Shown in pieces: positions 1-9,481 of a stretch of 64,000 bases of DNA (the stretch's first letter is position 1; every line of letters starts with the position of its first letter). The translations under genes and the position numbers were made by a program. A model generated the notes under the pieces. That model was not told the origin of the DNA. It saw only the letters and a program-made list of their open reading frames with translations, and ran no database searches. The stretch is from Hwanghaeella grinnelliae (GTDB lineage: Bacteria > Pseudomonadota > Alphaproteobacteria > UBA8366 > Aestuariispiraceae), in assembly GCF_004005845.1 (NCBI RefSeq), contig NZ_SADE01000001.1, positions 1,922,001 to 1,986,000 of the forward strand, in the 5' to 3' direction.

Positions 1-110
1 GTTATTCCGCAAGCGGGACACTCCGTCCGGGAAGAACTTCCAAAGACAGCATTAAGCCCCTGAATATATTGCCTGTTGACCCCTGAATCTCCCTGTGTTT
101 CTTTGACCTT

Positions 111-434
111 ATGGCAGTGATCCAAGAATTGCGCAGACGGTCCAAGCAGGTCGTGTTCCCGGTGATCGGGGCATGCGTGCTTGGCTATTTCACCTATCAC
201 ACCGTTCAGGGTGATCGGGGTCTGCTTGCCTATGGCCGCCTCAACCAGGAAGTGACCCGGGCGAAAGCGACGCTCGATTCCCTTCAGCGCGAGCGGGAGA
301 GTTTGGAGCGCCGGACGGACCTGCTGCGCAACGAAAGTCTAGACTTGGATATGCTTGAGGAGCGGGCCCGGCAGTCCTTCGATCTGGTTCATCAGAACGA
401 TTTGGTCATCTTTCTACCGGCAAAATCGAACTAA
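111..434 (+). CDS. ftsB: Septum formation initiator FtsB/DivIC-like
   Basis: A 107-residue bitopic membrane protein of the FtsB/DivIC family, which forms a coiled-coil complex with FtsL and FtsQ at the division site. A basic cytoplasmic N-terminus (RRRSKQ, about residues 8-13) is followed by one membrane segment (about 15-30) and then a heptad-rich coiled coil (about 40-90) full of Leu, Glu and Arg, ending in a short tail with the sequence LVIFLP. The length is typical. It lies upstream of pdhA, the position ftsB often takes in alphaproteobacteria (eno-ftsB-pdh order, from memory). The call rests on architecture and context, because the family is weakly conserved. Confidence 0.85.
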   Translation: MAVIQELRRRSKQVVFPVIGACVLGYFTYHTVQGDRGLLAYGRLNQEVTRAKATLDSLQRERESLERRTDLLRNESLDLDMLEERARQSFDLVHQNDLVIFLPAKSN

Positions 435-722
435 GTCACCAATCGGTGATTTTTATCAATTCGATAAATTTATACCCATAAAACAAAAACTTAATAGCTT
501 TTTCATGCTGTGTCGCTACCTTGCTTGCAAGTGAGTGCAGGCAACCCTTTCTTGAAATCGGTACAGCAAAGCGGTACTCATCTACATCTAATGAACGGCG
601 GTCTGTTTGGCCTATCGTTCATCGGCGTTGAAACGACGCCACCGGATGTAATCGTCAGTCCAACGGGTGATCGTGCCCTGGACTGTCATGCAGACGGCGC
701 AACGGCATCAGAGAGGAACGTC
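435..722 (+). promoter_or_regulatory. AT-rich leader region of the pdh operon
   Basis: This 288-base spacer starts with a strikingly A/T-rich stretch (about 440-500) in otherwise GC-rich DNA, the likely place for the pdh operon promoter. No convincing -35/-10 pair can be singled out. The pdhA frame stays open through part of it, from a possible start near 510, but that extension does not look like E1-alpha sequence. Confidence 0.35.
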
Positions 723-1766
723 ATGGCGAAGAGTCCGACGGGCGCGAAGACGGCCAAGAAGTCTGCGGCGAAAAAAGCCGCCGCGGGCAAGAAGCCGAAC
801 ATCGATATCGACCAGGTAAAAGAAGACTATCGGACGATGTTGCTCATCCGCCGATTCGAGGAAAAGGCCGGTCAATTGTACGGCATGGGTCTGATCGGCG
901 GTTTCTGTCATCTCTATATCGGCCAGGAAGCGGTCGTGACGGGCATCCAGGGCGTGGCTAAGGACGATGACGGCGTCATCACCAGTTATCGCGACCATGG
1001 GCACATGCTGGCCGCCGGGATGGAAGCCCGCGGGGTCATGGCGGAACTGACCGGACGCGAGGGTGGCTATTCCAGGGGGAAGGGCGGCTCTATGCACATG
1101 TTCTCCAAGGAAAAGAACTTCTTCGGCGGTCACGGCATCGTCGGGGCGCAGGTGCCGATCGGGACCGGCCTGGCATTCGCCTATAAATTCCGGGACGAGA
1201 AGCGCGTCAGCCTGACCTATGTGGGGGACGGCGCGATGAACCAGGGGCAGGTCTATGAGGCCTTTAACATGGCCTCGCTTTGGAAACTTCCCGTGATCTA
1301 CGTGATCGAGAACAACCAATACGCCATGGGAACATCTGCTGACCGTCACTCGGCGAGCGGCAAGAACCTGCATGATCGTGGCATGGCGCACGGCATTCCC
1401 GGGCGCGAAGTCGATGGTATGGACGTGATGAAGGTGCGCGAAGCGGCCGAGGAGGCGATCGAACACTGCCGTGCCGGCAAGGGCCCGTTCATTTTGGAAA
1501 TGAAGACCTATCGGTATCGTGGGCATTCCATGTCCGACCCGGCCAAGTACCGTACGAAGGACGAAGTGAACGAGATGCGTCAGCATCACGATCCCATCGA
1601 TCATGTCCGCAATATGCTTCTCGACGGCGGTTATGCCACGGAAGAAGACTTGAAAGCGGTCGATAAGGAAATCAAGGCCATCGTCGCCGACAGCGCCGAA
1701 TTCGCTCAGGAAAGCCCTGAACCGGATGCGTCCGAGCTGTGGACGGATATTTTGGTCGAAGCCTAG
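723..1766 (+). CDS. pdhA: Pyruvate dehydrogenase E1 component, alpha subunit
   Basis: The alpha half of the thiamine-diphosphate-dependent E1 heterotetramer, which decarboxylates pyruvate and acetylates the lipoyl groups of E2. The 347-residue protein has the thiamine-diphosphate motif, GDG at 168-170 and the closing NN at 197-198, and the [10 protein letters not shown] loop near 263-272. The first 25 residues are a Lys/Ala-rich tail, probably disordered. The start at 723 is chosen because AGAGGA lies about 5 bases upstream and because the frame upstream does not look like this family. It is the first gene of pdhA-pdhB-pdhC-lpdA. Confidence 0.97.
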   Translation: MAKSPTGAKTAKKSAAKKAAAGKKPNIDIDQVKEDYRTMLLIRRFEEKAGQLYGMGLIGGFCHLYIGQEAVVTGIQGVAKDDDGVITSYRDHGHMLAAGMEARGVMAELTGREGGYSRGKGGSMHMFSKEKNFFGGHGIVGAQVPIGTGLAFAYKFRDEKRVSLTYVGDGAMNQGQVYEAFNMASLWKLPVIYVIENNQYAMGTSADRHSASGKNLHDRGMAHGIPGREVDGMDVMKVREAAEEAIEHCRAGKGPFILEMKTYRYRGHSMSDPAKYRTKDEVNEMRQHHDPIDHVRNMLLDGGYATEEDLKAVDKEIKAIVADSAEFAQESPEPDASELWTDILVEA

Positions 1767-1851
1767 TGCCCCGCCGCTCCGATCCCTCGGCAGGAAGCCG
1801 AAGGACGCGTGCAGGCGACTGAAGAAAGAAATCGGGGTAGGGAGAATTCAT

Positions 1852-3243
1852 ATGCCCATTCAGGTCCTCATGCCGGCGCTGTCGCCGACCATGACCGAAG
1901 GCAATCTCGCCAAATGGCTCGTCAAGGAAGGGGACACCGTCTCCTCCGGCGACGTTCTGGCGGAAATCGAGACGGATAAGGCGACCATGGAGGTCGAAGC
2001 CGTCGATGAAGGCACGATCGGCAAATTGCTGGTCGATGAGGGCAGCGAAGGCGTGGCGGTGAACACGCCGATCGCCATTTTGCTCGAAGAAGGCGAAGAC
2101 GCCTCTGCCATCGGCGATGAAGGGACTTCGGCAAAGGCCGATAAACCGGCCCAGGAAGAGTCCAAGCAGGAAGCCAAGCAAGAGGAAACCCCGAAGGTCG
2201 TCGCCGCGGATGCACCGGGCGCCCCTGTCGTGGATCCCGAACCGGACTGGACCGGCGCGACGGTCAGCACAACGGTCCGTGAGGCCTTGCGCGACGCAAT
2301 GGCCGAGGAAATGCGTAAGGACGAAGAAGTCTTCGTCATGGGTGAGGAGGTCGCCGAGTATCAAGGCGCCTACAAAGTCACGCAGGGATTGCTGGACGAA
2401 TTCGGCGGCAAGCGCGTGGTTGATACCCCGATCACGGAACACGGTTTCGCAGGCCTCGGCGTCGGCGCCGCCTTCATGGGGCTGAAGCCGGTGATCGAAT
2501 TCATGACCTTCAACTTCGCCATGCAGGCGATTGACCACATCATCAACTCTGCCGCCAAGACGCTGTATATGTCCGGTGGCCAGATGGGTTGCCCGATCGT
2601 GTTCCGCGGCCCGAACGGCGCGGCATCCCGTGTCGGCGCACAGCATAGTCAGTGCTATGCCAGCTGGTATGCTCATTGTCCGGGCCTGAAAGTGGTCGCG
2701 CCCTATAGCGCCGCGGATGCCAAGGGATTGCTTAAATCCGCGATCCGCGATCCGAACCCGGTCATCTTCCTGGAAAACGAAATGCTCTATGGGCAAAGTT
2801 TCGAGGTTCCGGATACCGACGATTGGACCGTGCCGATCGGCAAGGCGAAGGTCGTGCGTCAGGGCAGCGACGTGACGATTACGGCCTTCTCGATCATGGT
2901 CGGGCATGCGCTGAAAGCGGCGGAATTGCTGGCGGAGGAAGGGATTGACGCGGAAGTCATCGATCTACGCAGTCTGCGCCCGCTCGATACCGAGACGATC
3001 GTCAATTCGGTGAAGAAGACCAACCGTCTTGTCAGTTGCGAAGAAGGCTGGCCGTTCGCCGGCATCGGCGCGGAATTGGCGATACAGATGATGGAACAGG
3101 CCTTCGACTGGCTCGACGCACCGGTGACGCGCGTGACCGGCAAGGACGTCCCGATGCCTTATGCGGCCAATCTCGAGAAACTGGCCCTGCCCCAGGTGGA
3201 TGACGTGATTCAGGCGGCCAAGGCCGTTTGTTATCGCGACTAA
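1852..3243 (+). CDS. pdhB: Pyruvate dehydrogenase E1 beta subunit with N-terminal lipoyl domain
   Basis: E1-beta of the pyruvate dehydrogenase complex, carrying its own lipoyl domain, a fusion known from alphaproteobacteria. Residues 1-80 form a biotinyl/lipoyl domain with the modified lysine in the ETDKATME motif (K43). A Glu/Lys/Pro/Ala-rich linker (about 82-125) leads to the transketolase-type pyrimidine-binding domain and C-terminal transketolase domain. The lipoyl domain is nearly identical to that of PdhC downstream, which suggests duplication or gene conversion. The start at 1852 is preceded by GGGAGAATT; an in-frame start at 1726 would overlap pdhA and add non-homologous residues. Length 463. 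Confidence 0.97.
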   Translation: MPIQVLMPALSPTMTEGNLAKWLVKEGDTVSSGDVLAEIETDKATMEVEAVDEGTIGKLLVDEGSEGVAVNTPIAILLEEGEDASAIGDEGTSAKADKPAQEESKQEAKQEETPKVVAADAPGAPVVDPEPDWTGATVSTTVREALRDAMAEEMRKDEEVFVMGEEVAEYQGAYKVTQGLLDEFGGKRVVDTPITEHGFAGLGVGAAFMGLKPVIEFMTFNFAMQAIDHIINSAAKTLYMSGGQMGCPIVFRGPNGAASRVGAQHSQCYASWYAHCPGLKVVAPYSAADAKGLLKSAIRDPNPVIFLENEMLYGQSFEVPDTDDWTVPIGKAKVVRQGSDVTITAFSIMVGHALKAAELLAEEGIDAEVIDLRSLRPLDTETIVNSVKKTNRLVSCEEGWPFAGIGAELAIQMMEQAFDWLDAPVTRVTGKDVPMPYAANLEKLALPQVDDVIQAAKAVCYRD

Positions 3244-3297
3244 GGGACCGAACCAATAACGCCGCGCCCCAACCGCGCGGCACGGGAGAAGAAGAGC

Positions 3298-4644
3298 ATG
3301 CCGATCGACATCCTGATGCCGGCCTTGTCGCCGACAATGACGGAAGGAACGCTGGCAAAATGGCACGTCAAGGAAGGGGACGAGGTTTCCTCCGGTGACG
3401 TCCTGGCGGAAATCGAGACCGACAAGGCGACCATGGAAGTCGAAGCGGTCGATGAAGGCGTCATCGCGAAAATCCTGATCGAAGAAGGCAGTGAGGGCGT
3501 CGCCGTGAACACGGCCATCGCCATCCTGGCGGAAGAGGGGGAAGACCCCGCCGAAGCCGCTAAATCCGGCGGCGGTGGTGGCGGTCCCGCGCCTGAAGCG
3601 GCGGCCGAAGCGCCAAAGGACGAACCTAAGAAAGAATCCAAGGAAGAACCGAAGGAAGCGCCGAAGGCCGATGCAAAGCCAGCCTCTGCCCCGGCATCCG
3701 GCGGGTCCCGTGTCTTCGCCAGCCCGCTGGCAAAGCGGATCGCCGCAGATGCGGGGATCGACATCGCCGCGATATCGGGCAGCGGCCCGCATGGCCGCGT
3801 TGTGAAGGCAGATGTGGAATCCGCGATTGCGTCCGGCGGAACGAAAGCCGAGGCCGCACCGGCCAAGGAAGCCCCCGCAGCGGCGGCCAAGGCCCCGGCG
3901 GCTGCCGCAGTTGCGCCGCCCGTTATCTCCGCCGACGACCCGATCTTCCAGATGCTGCCGCCGCATGAGGCTGTTCCGAACACGAACATGCGCAAGACGA
4001 TCGCCAAACGGTTGACCGAATCCGCGCGCGACGTGCCGCATTTCAACGTTCTGGCAGACGTTGAAATCGACGCGTTGCTCGCCATGCGCAAGCAACTCAA
4101 CGAGCGCGATGGCGCGGACTACAAGATCTCCGTCAACGACATGGTCATCAAGGCGACAGCACTGGCGCTCACCCGGGTTCCCGATTGCAACGTCGCCTAT
4201 ACGGATACGGCTGTCTTGAGGTTTGCCCAAGTCGACATGGCAATGGCCGTGGCGATCGACGGTGGTTTGATCACGCCGATCATCAAGGATTGCGCGGCGA
4301 AGGGCTTGGCCACCATTTCCAAGGAAGCCAAGGAATTGGCGGGCAAGGCGCGGGAAGGCAAATTGAAGCCCGAGGAGTACCAGGGCGGTACCTTCTCGAT
4401 CTCCAATCTCGGTATGTTCGGGGTGAAGAGCTTCAATTCCATCATCAACGCGCCGCAAGGTGGAATCCTCTCCGTCGGGGCTGGTGAACAGCGAGCCGTG
4501 GTCAAGGATGGTGCGCTTGCCATTGCCACGGTGATGACGCTCAGCCTTGCGGTCGATCACCGTTGTATCGACGGCGCCGCAGCGGCCGGTTTCATGAAGG
4601 AATTGAAGGCGATCTTGCAGGATCCCATCGCCTTGATGCTGTAA
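3298..4644 (+). CDS. pdhC: Dihydrolipoamide acetyltransferase, E2 of pyruvate dehydrogenase
   Basis: The core enzyme of the complex, passing acetyl groups from lipoamide to CoA. It has one lipoyl domain (1-80, lysine K43 in ETDKATME), a Gly/Ala/Pro/Lys-rich linker, a peripheral subunit-binding domain for E3 (about 138-178, with GSGPHGRV), a second Ala/Pro-rich linker, and the acetyltransferase domain (about 220-448). The catalytic H-x-x-x-D-G is present as HRCIDG with H421 and D425. Length 448, normal for a one-lipoyl E2. A GGAGAAGAAGAG ribosome site precedes the ATG. It is third in the pdh operon. Confidence 0.97.
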   Translation: MPIDILMPALSPTMTEGTLAKWHVKEGDEVSSGDVLAEIETDKATMEVEAVDEGVIAKILIEEGSEGVAVNTAIAILAEEGEDPAEAAKSGGGGGGPAPEAAAEAPKDEPKKESKEEPKEAPKADAKPASAPASGGSRVFASPLAKRIAADAGIDIAAISGSGPHGRVVKADVESAIASGGTKAEAAPAKEAPAAAAKAPAAAAVAPPVISADDPIFQMLPPHEAVPNTNMRKTIAKRLTESARDVPHFNVLADVEIDALLAMRKQLNERDGADYKISVNDMVIKATALALTRVPDCNVAYTDTAVLRFAQVDMAMAVAIDGGLITPIIKDCAAKGLATISKEAKELAGKAREGKLKPEEYQGGTFSISNLGMFGVKSFNSIINAPQGGILSVGAGEQRAVVKDGALAIATVMTLSLAVDHRCIDGAAAAGFMKELKAILQDPIALML

Positions 4645-4703
4645 CGAAAAATCCGGCTGCATGATCCGGCCGAACGCAAATACATCCCGAACGGGAGGGA
4701 AAC

Positions 4704-6116
4704 ATGGATAAACAATCCTTCGACGTCGTTATCGTCGGTGCCGGGCCCGGTGGGTATGTAACGGCCATCAGGTCCGCTCAATTGGGGCTAAAGACCGCCG
4801 TTGTGGAAGCGAACCATCTGGGCGGCATTTGCCTGAACTGGGGCTGCATCCCGACCAAGGCGTTGCTGCGAAGCGCTGAAATCTACCACTACATGAACCA
4901 CGCGGACGCTTACGGGCTCAGCGCCGGCAAGCCGGGATACGACCTTGAAAAAATCGTTTCGCGCAGCCGTGGTGTCGCCAAGCAGTTGAATGGCGGTGTC
5001 GGTCACCTGTTGAAGAAGAACAAGGTTCCGGTCTTCGACGGTTGGGGCAAGTTGGCTGGCGGTTCTGCCGGTGCCCGCAAGGTGACGGTTGAGAAGGACG
5101 GCAAGGTCTTCGCGGAATTGACCGCGAAGAATGTGATCCTTGCGACCGGTGCGCGGGCGCGGCAACTGCCTGGACTGGAAGTGGACGGGGAAACCGTTTG
5201 GTCCTATCGCGAAGCCATGGTGCCGAAAGCGATGCCGAAGTCTTTGATCGTTGTCGGGTCCGGTGCAATCGGGATCGAATTCGCCAGTTTCTACCGGACC
5301 TTCGGTGCCGAGGTGACCGTGGTCGAGGTGATGGATCGGGTTCTGCCCGTCGAAGATGCCGAAATTTCGAAGATGGCGGAAAAGGCCTTCAAGAAGCAGG
5401 GGATGAACATCATCACCGGCGCGACGGTAAAGGGATTGAAGAAGGATGGAAAGTCCGTAACCGCCAGCGTCGAAAAGGGCGGCAAGGTTACGGAGATAAC
5501 GGCGGAAAAGCTGATCAGCGCCGTTGGGATCGTCGGTAATGTCGAAAATATCGGCCTTGAAGGCACGAAGATCAAAGTCGACCGCACCCATGTGGAAATC
5601 AACGAATGGTGCGAAACCGGGGAAGCTGGCATTTATGCGATCGGCGATCTAGCGGGACCGCCCTGGTTGGCGCATAAGGCGGAACATGAAGGTGTCATCT
5701 GCATCGAGAAGATCGCAGGTGTGAAAGATGTCCATCCCTTGGATACCGGCCGTATACCGGGCTGCACCTATTGCCATCCGCAAGTGGCGTCGGTCGGCCT
5801 CAGCGAGCAGGCGGCCAAGGACAAGGGATATGATGTGAAGGTCGGGCGGTTCAGTTTCGTCGGGAACGGCAAGGCGATCGCGCTTGGTGAGCCGGAAGGG
5901 CTGATCAAGACCGTTTTCGACGCCAAGACCGGGGAACTGCTGGGCGCGCATATGATCGGCGCAGAGGTCACCGAGTTGATCCAGGGTTATTCCGTCGGCA
6001 TGACCTTGGAGACGACGGAGGCCGAGCTTATGCACACCGTCTTCCCACACCCGACATTGAGCGAGATGCTGCATGAATCGGTTTTGGATGCCTATGGGCG
6101 TGTCATCCATATGTAG
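4704..6116 (+). CDS. lpdA: Dihydrolipoamide dehydrogenase, E3
   Basis: A flavoprotein that re-oxidises dihydrolipoamide with NAD+, completing the pyruvate dehydrogenase cycle. The FAD-binding GAGPGG is at 12-17, the redox disulfide CLNWGC at C43 and C48, a second Rossmann motif (GSGAIGIEFA) near 182 binds NAD, and the C-terminal HPT motif supplies the active-site base H449. Length 470, typical. GGGAGG lies 5-10 bases before the ATG. As the fourth gene of the pdh operon it probably serves this complex, though E3 may be shared with other 2-oxoacid dehydrogenases. Confidence 0.97.
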   Translation: MDKQSFDVVIVGAGPGGYVTAIRSAQLGLKTAVVEANHLGGICLNWGCIPTKALLRSAEIYHYMNHADAYGLSAGKPGYDLEKIVSRSRGVAKQLNGGVGHLLKKNKVPVFDGWGKLAGGSAGARKVTVEKDGKVFAELTAKNVILATGARARQLPGLEVDGETVWSYREAMVPKAMPKSLIVVGSGAIGIEFASFYRTFGAEVTVVEVMDRVLPVEDAEISKMAEKAFKKQGMNIITGATVKGLKKDGKSVTASVEKGGKVTEITAEKLISAVGIVGNVENIGLEGTKIKVDRTHVEINEWCETGEAGIYAIGDLAGPPWLAHKAEHEGVICIEKIAGVKDVHPLDTGRIPGCTYCHPQVASVGLSEQAAKDKGYDVKVGRFSFVGNGKAIALGEPEGLIKTVFDAKTGELLGAHMIGAEVTELIQGYSVGMTLETTEAELMHTVFPHPTLSEMLHESVLDAYGRVIHM

Positions 6117-6303
6117 GGAGCCATGCAGGGTAGCGCATCGACCGGAGTGACAGCGGAAACCCGCCAATTATCGACGTATTTTAACTATTCTGAAACGATG
6201 TATCCCCTTAGATGTAGGGGCGCCGGAAGCGCCTCTGACGGACAGAGCGAGCGTGACCTGAGAAACCGATGGATCCCGTATGGAAGGCAACCTGCAACCC
6301 GCT

Positions 6304-6525
6304 ATGTCGAATGATCACCCGAATATCATCAGGGTCGACCACGAACTATCCTGGTCACCAGCGGGATGGGAGCATATTGTCGTCATTATTACCGACATTC
6401 CGCTTGATCCCTCCGCATCGAACCATGACGCCCAGAAACTTCATTCCGTTGCCGACCATGTCGGCCGCAGCTTGAAACAAAAAGGCCAAGGTTTTTCTCG
6501 TTTGGTGATCAGAAATCAGTTTTGA
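6304..6525 (+). CDS. Small hypothetical protein between lpdA and lipA
   Basis: A short open frame of 73 residues, 81 if the upstream ATG at 6280 is used. No family recognised. It is rich in Asp, His and hydrophobic residues (for example VDHELSWSP and HIVVIITDIPLD) and ends 47 bases before lipA in the same direction, so it would be cotranscribed. Neither start has a strong ribosome site. Its composition is protein-like (alternating hydrophobic stretches, no low complexity). It may be a genuine small gene; chance cannot be excluded. Confidence 0.45.
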   Translation: MSNDHPNIIRVDHELSWSPAGWEHIVVIITDIPLDPSASNHDAQKLHSVADHVGRSLKQKGQGFSRLVIRNQF

Positions 6526-6572
6526 TACCGGCGGACTTGGCGGACTGAAACCGCAACGAAAGTAGCCGAGCC

Positions 6573-7523
6573 ATGGATAAGACGTTGGAACCGAAACACC
6601 GGCACCCGGAAAAGCGCAACCGGCCGGACAATCCCATCCAACGGAAACCAGCCTGGATCCGCGTCAAGGCGCCGACCAGTAAGGTCTACCGTGAAACACG
6701 GGATATCGTTCGTTCCAAGAAATTGCACACGGTCTGCGAAGAAGCGGCATGCCCGAATATCGGCGAATGCTGGTCGAAGAAACACGCGACCATGATGATC
6801 ATGGGCGAAATCTGCACCCGGGCCTGCGCCTTCTGCAACGTGACCACCGGCAAACCCAACGCTCTTGATTCCCTTGAACCTTTCAATGTCGCCGCCGCCG
6901 TGGCGGAACTCGGCCTTGAGCATGTGGTAATAACTTCTGTCGATCGGGATGACTTGGCGGATGGTGGTGCGGAGCATTTCGCCCAGGTGATCACCGCGAT
7001 CCATGAGAAGACACCCGACACAACGGTTGAGATTCTGACGCCGGATTTCAAAGGCAAGAAAGGCGTTTTGAAAACTGTCGTGGACGCCAAGCCCGATGTC
7101 TTCAATCACAATTTAGAAACCGTTCCGCGCCTTTATCCCAACATTCGTCCGGGTGCGCGGTACTTCACATCGCTTTCCTTGTTGGAGCAGGTGAAGGAAA
7201 TTGACCCATCCATGTTCACCAAGTCGGGTATCATGGTCGGCCTCGGCGAAACACGCGAAGAGGTGGGGCAGGTGATGGACGACCTGCGGGCCGCGGACGT
7301 TGATTTCCTGACCATCGGTCAATACCTGCAGCCGACGCCCAAACATGCTGCGATCGACCGTTTCGTGACGCCCGACGAGTTCGAGGCCTATGCAAAAATG
7401 GCCCGCGGAAAGGGGTTCCTTCTGGTTTCCAGTTCGCCACTGACACGTTCTTCCTACCATGCCGGGGATGATTTCCAGCAATTGCGGGCCGCGCGGCAGG
7501 CAAAATTGGCCGCTGCCGAATAG
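6573..7523 (+). CDS. lipA: Lipoyl synthase
   Basis: A radical S-adenosylmethionine enzyme that inserts two sulfurs into octanoyl groups on lipoyl domains. The auxiliary 4Fe-4S cluster cysteines C55, C60 and C66 lie in [12 protein letters not shown], the radical-SAM triad C81, C85 and C88 in CTRACAFC, and the conserved C-terminal RSSYHA serine motif is present. Length 316, normal. Its position downstream of pdhBC fits its job, since those genes encode two of its lipoyl-domain substrates. Spacing to the next gene is 52 bases, so the two are probably transcribed together. Confidence 0.97.
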   Translation: MDKTLEPKHRHPEKRNRPDNPIQRKPAWIRVKAPTSKVYRETRDIVRSKKLHTVCEEAACPNIGECWSKKHATMMIMGEICTRACAFCNVTTGKPNALDSLEPFNVAAAVAELGLEHVVITSVDRDDLADGGAEHFAQVITAIHEKTPDTTVEILTPDFKGKKGVLKTVVDAKPDVFNHNLETVPRLYPNIRPGARYFTSLSLLEQVKEIDPSMFTKSGIMVGLGETREEVGQVMDDLRAADVDFLTIGQYLQPTPKHAAIDRFVTPDEFEAYAKMARGKGFLLVSSSPLTRSSYHAGDDFQQLRAARQAKLAAAE

Positions 7524-7575
7524 GTGTGAGATTTCGGCTTTTTCATCCGGCGACTCGTTCTAGAACCGCTTAATC

Positions 7576-8028
7576 ATGCCCCGTCACGCCGAACGCCGTC
7601 CGCTGCCTTACAGTCCTGAGCAACTTTTTGATCTGGTTGCCGATGTAGACAGGTATCCGGAATTCTTGCCTTGGTGCACCGGTGTTCGTGTCCGGCAACG
7701 TTCTGACACTTTGCTGATTGCCGATTTAGTTATTGGCTTCAAAGGAATATCAGAACGATTTACCAGTCGTGTCGAACTGGATCGTCCAAATTTGGAGATC
7801 AGGGTTTCCTATGAAAAGGGACCCTTTAAGTATCTCAAAAACAACTGGAAATTTGAGCCGGCAGAAGATGGGTGCGTGGTCGATTTCTTTGTTGAATTTG
7901 AGTTTCGGTCCAGGATTCTGGAAAAATTGATCGGTATGGTTTTCACCGAAGCCGTTCGTAAGATGGTCACGGCTTTCGAGAATAGAGCCGATGCTCTCTA
8001 TGGGAATACCGCATCGGGCGATACTTAG
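7576..8028 (+). CDS. COQ10/RatA-type START-domain protein
   Basis: A 150-residue single-domain protein of the polyketide-cyclase/START fold. The N-terminal signature (LFDLVADVDRYPEFLPWC, about 17-34) is that of the COQ10 and RatA family. In alphaproteobacteria this protein is usually taken as a ubiquinone-binding chaperone for respiration; the E. coli relative RatA is described as acting on 70S ribosome assembly. Which applies here cannot be read from sequence. It follows lipA closely, a common arrangement in this class. After it the sequence becomes A/T-rich. Confidence 0.88.
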   Translation: MPRHAERRPLPYSPEQLFDLVADVDRYPEFLPWCTGVRVRQRSDTLLIADLVIGFKGISERFTSRVELDRPNLEIRVSYEKGPFKYLKNNWKFEPAEDGCVVDFFVEFEFRSRILEKLIGMVFTEAVRKMVTAFENRADALYGNTASGDT

Positions 8029-8091
8029 AGAAAACTTCATTTGTAGTTTTCTAACAGTGCGCAACGATCGCCGAATTCCACATACCCATAT

Positions 8092-8105
8092 ATTGTGTAT
8101 ACAAT
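8092..8105. promoter_or_regulatory. Short inverted repeat ATTGT-N4-ACAAT
   Basis: Five-base perfect arms around GTAT, in the A/T-rich spacer between the START gene and the XRE regulator gene. It could be a second operator half or part of a promoter. The short arms make chance occurrence quite possible. Confidence 0.25.
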
Positions 8106-8165
8106 TTTCCCAGCCACAAATAATAAGTTTCGACTTCGTAACAAACGTGCGTTATCACTAAATCG

Positions 8166-8182
8166 CTAGGTCTGATACCTAG
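8166..8182. promoter_or_regulatory. Candidate operator CTAGGT-N5-ACCTAG upstream of the XRE gene
   Basis: A perfect inverted repeat with 6-base arms and a 5-base spacer, 59 bases before the start of the XRE regulator gene. Size and symmetry fit a dimeric helix-turn-helix repressor site, so autoregulation is the natural guess. No binding data can be read from sequence. Confidence 0.45.
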
Positions 8183-8241
8183 AATTTGCTACACAAAGCC
8201 CAATTGAGGCAGACGCCTTTTGGCATCGTATCGGACCATCC

Positions 8242-8970
8242 ATGATTACCGCTGCCCAGATCCGCGCCGGCAGGGCGCTGCTGAACGTCAAGCAAAGCGA
8301 ATTGGCGAAGGCCGCCGGAGTCTCACTCGCCACACTCAATAACATCGAACGCGGGGTCGGCGATCCGCGCAGCAGCACCTTGCAAGCCATTGAACGAGCA
8401 CTGAAAGCGGCCGGTGTGGAGGTAGATGAGGACGGCATTCACGAGACGGTAACGCTGGTCAAATACGCGCGCCCGAATGCATTAGACACCTATTTCGGAA
8501 GTCAGTGTGTTTTAGAATGCTTATCGCCCAAAGCTCTTATGAAGGTTGAGCAAATCACGGCGTATGTCCGACATGGCGGTGCGGGTGAACCCGACGATGC
8601 ACGGGCCAGGGTTTGTTTCCTGATCGGCGGCAGCGGGCGGTCCCTGCTGTTCGACCAAGTAGAATTCACCACGGCGACGAGCCCACGATTGGCTGAAGTT
8701 GCGGGGATTCTATTGGCGGCCACAATCCGTTTGCGCGACAGCCTGTATTTCATCGACCGGGTCACGGAGGACACGACCGCCCTCAGCCTGGACGAAGCGA
8801 TCCAACTGCTACACGCCTATCCGGCCCGAAAACTGGATACGCCCCGCGACTTCTTTTCGATCTTGGGCAATTGGGAGGAAAAATTCGCGCGATACGCCGA
8901 TAAAGAGGGGCACCCACTCAGAGACCTCATGGGATTGTATGGGCCAGCATCTGCCGGAATCGACGGCTAG
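8242..8970 (+). CDS. XRE-family transcriptional regulator with unknown C-terminal domain
   Basis: A 242-residue protein. Residues about 4-60 form a Cro/C1-type helix-turn-helix (QSELAKAAGVSLATLNNIERG), followed by about 180 residues of unrecognised sequence that is not a peptidase or cupin motif. The HTH type, with 'R.LL...Q.ELA..AGVS..T..NIERG', is common in phage-like and chromosomal regulators of alphaproteobacteria. An inverted repeat lies 59 bases upstream. Its stop codon shares the CTAG tetranucleotide with the stop codon of convergent cinA, a 4-base tail-to-tail overlap. The target genes are unknown. Confidence 0.85.
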   Translation: MITAAQIRAGRALLNVKQSELAKAAGVSLATLNNIERGVGDPRSSTLQAIERALKAAGVEVDEDGIHETVTLVKYARPNALDTYFGSQCVLECLSPKALMKVEQITAYVRHGGAGEPDDARARVCFLIGGSGRSLLFDQVEFTTATSPRLAEVAGILLAATIRLRDSLYFIDRVTEDTTALSLDEAIQLLHAYPARKLDTPRDFFSILGNWEEKFARYADKEGHPLRDLMGLYGPASAGIDG

Positions 8971-9458
8971 GCGCTATCCAACACCCGCACAGCAAGGGAC
9001 AAAGCTTCAATGACCGCCTGGCGACGCACGGCATTGCGGTCGCCGCTGAACCTGAATTCAAGGGCAATCGGCTCACCGCCGCGTTTGCAGGAACCGATAT
9101 AGACCAGCCCGGCGGGTTTGCGTTCCGACTGTCCCGGCCCAGCGACGCCAGTAACGGCGACAGCGATATCGGCGCGGGAATGCGCGACGGCGCCGGCCGC
9201 CATTTCACGGGCAACCTCGCTGCTGACGGCGCCGACATCCGGGAACAGCGCCGGCGTAACGCCAAGCATCTCCATCTTCGCCTCGTTCGTATAAGTGACG
9301 AAGCCGCGTTCGACGACGCTCGACGATCCGGCAATGGCCGTCAGGACACCCGTTATCAGACCGCCCGTGCAGGATTCGGCCGTGGTCAGCGTCAAACCGC
9401 GTTCCTCGAATTGTTTCAGGACCGATTTGGCAAGATCCGTGAGCTCGGAATCGAACAT
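8967..9458 (-). CDS. pncC: CinA-type nicotinamide-nucleotide amidohydrolase (PncC)
   Basis: A stand-alone CinA C-terminal domain of 163 residues, the form that deamidates nicotinamide mononucleotide in NAD recycling. The signature TAESCTGG is at 26-33 with the presumed catalytic S29, and VTGVAGPG lies mid-protein. The N-terminal molybdopterin-binding domain of full-length CinA is absent, as in E. coli PncC. It is third in the leftward ispDF-pgpA-pncC operon, 23 bases after pgpA. Its end overlaps the convergent XRE gene by 4 bases. Some annotators name this gene cinA. Confidence 0.9.
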   Translation of the reverse strand: MFDSELTDLAKSVLKQFEERGLTLTTAESCTGGLITGVLTAIAGSSSVVERGFVTYTNEAKMEMLGVTPALFPDVGAVSSEVAREMAAGAVAHSRADIAVAVTGVAGPGQSERKPAGLVYIGSCKRGGEPIALEFRFSGDRNAVRRQAVIEALSLAVRVLDSA

Positions 9459-9481
9459 CTCTCTCTCCTATGGCCCTTCGG

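Noticed and set aside
2965..4662. 565-codon open frame on the minus strand opposite pdhB/pdhC
   Set aside because: It is antisense to two certain genes, its translation is Arg/His/Asp-rich low-information sequence, and it has no family motif. Long antisense frames are common opposite GC-rich codon-biased genes.
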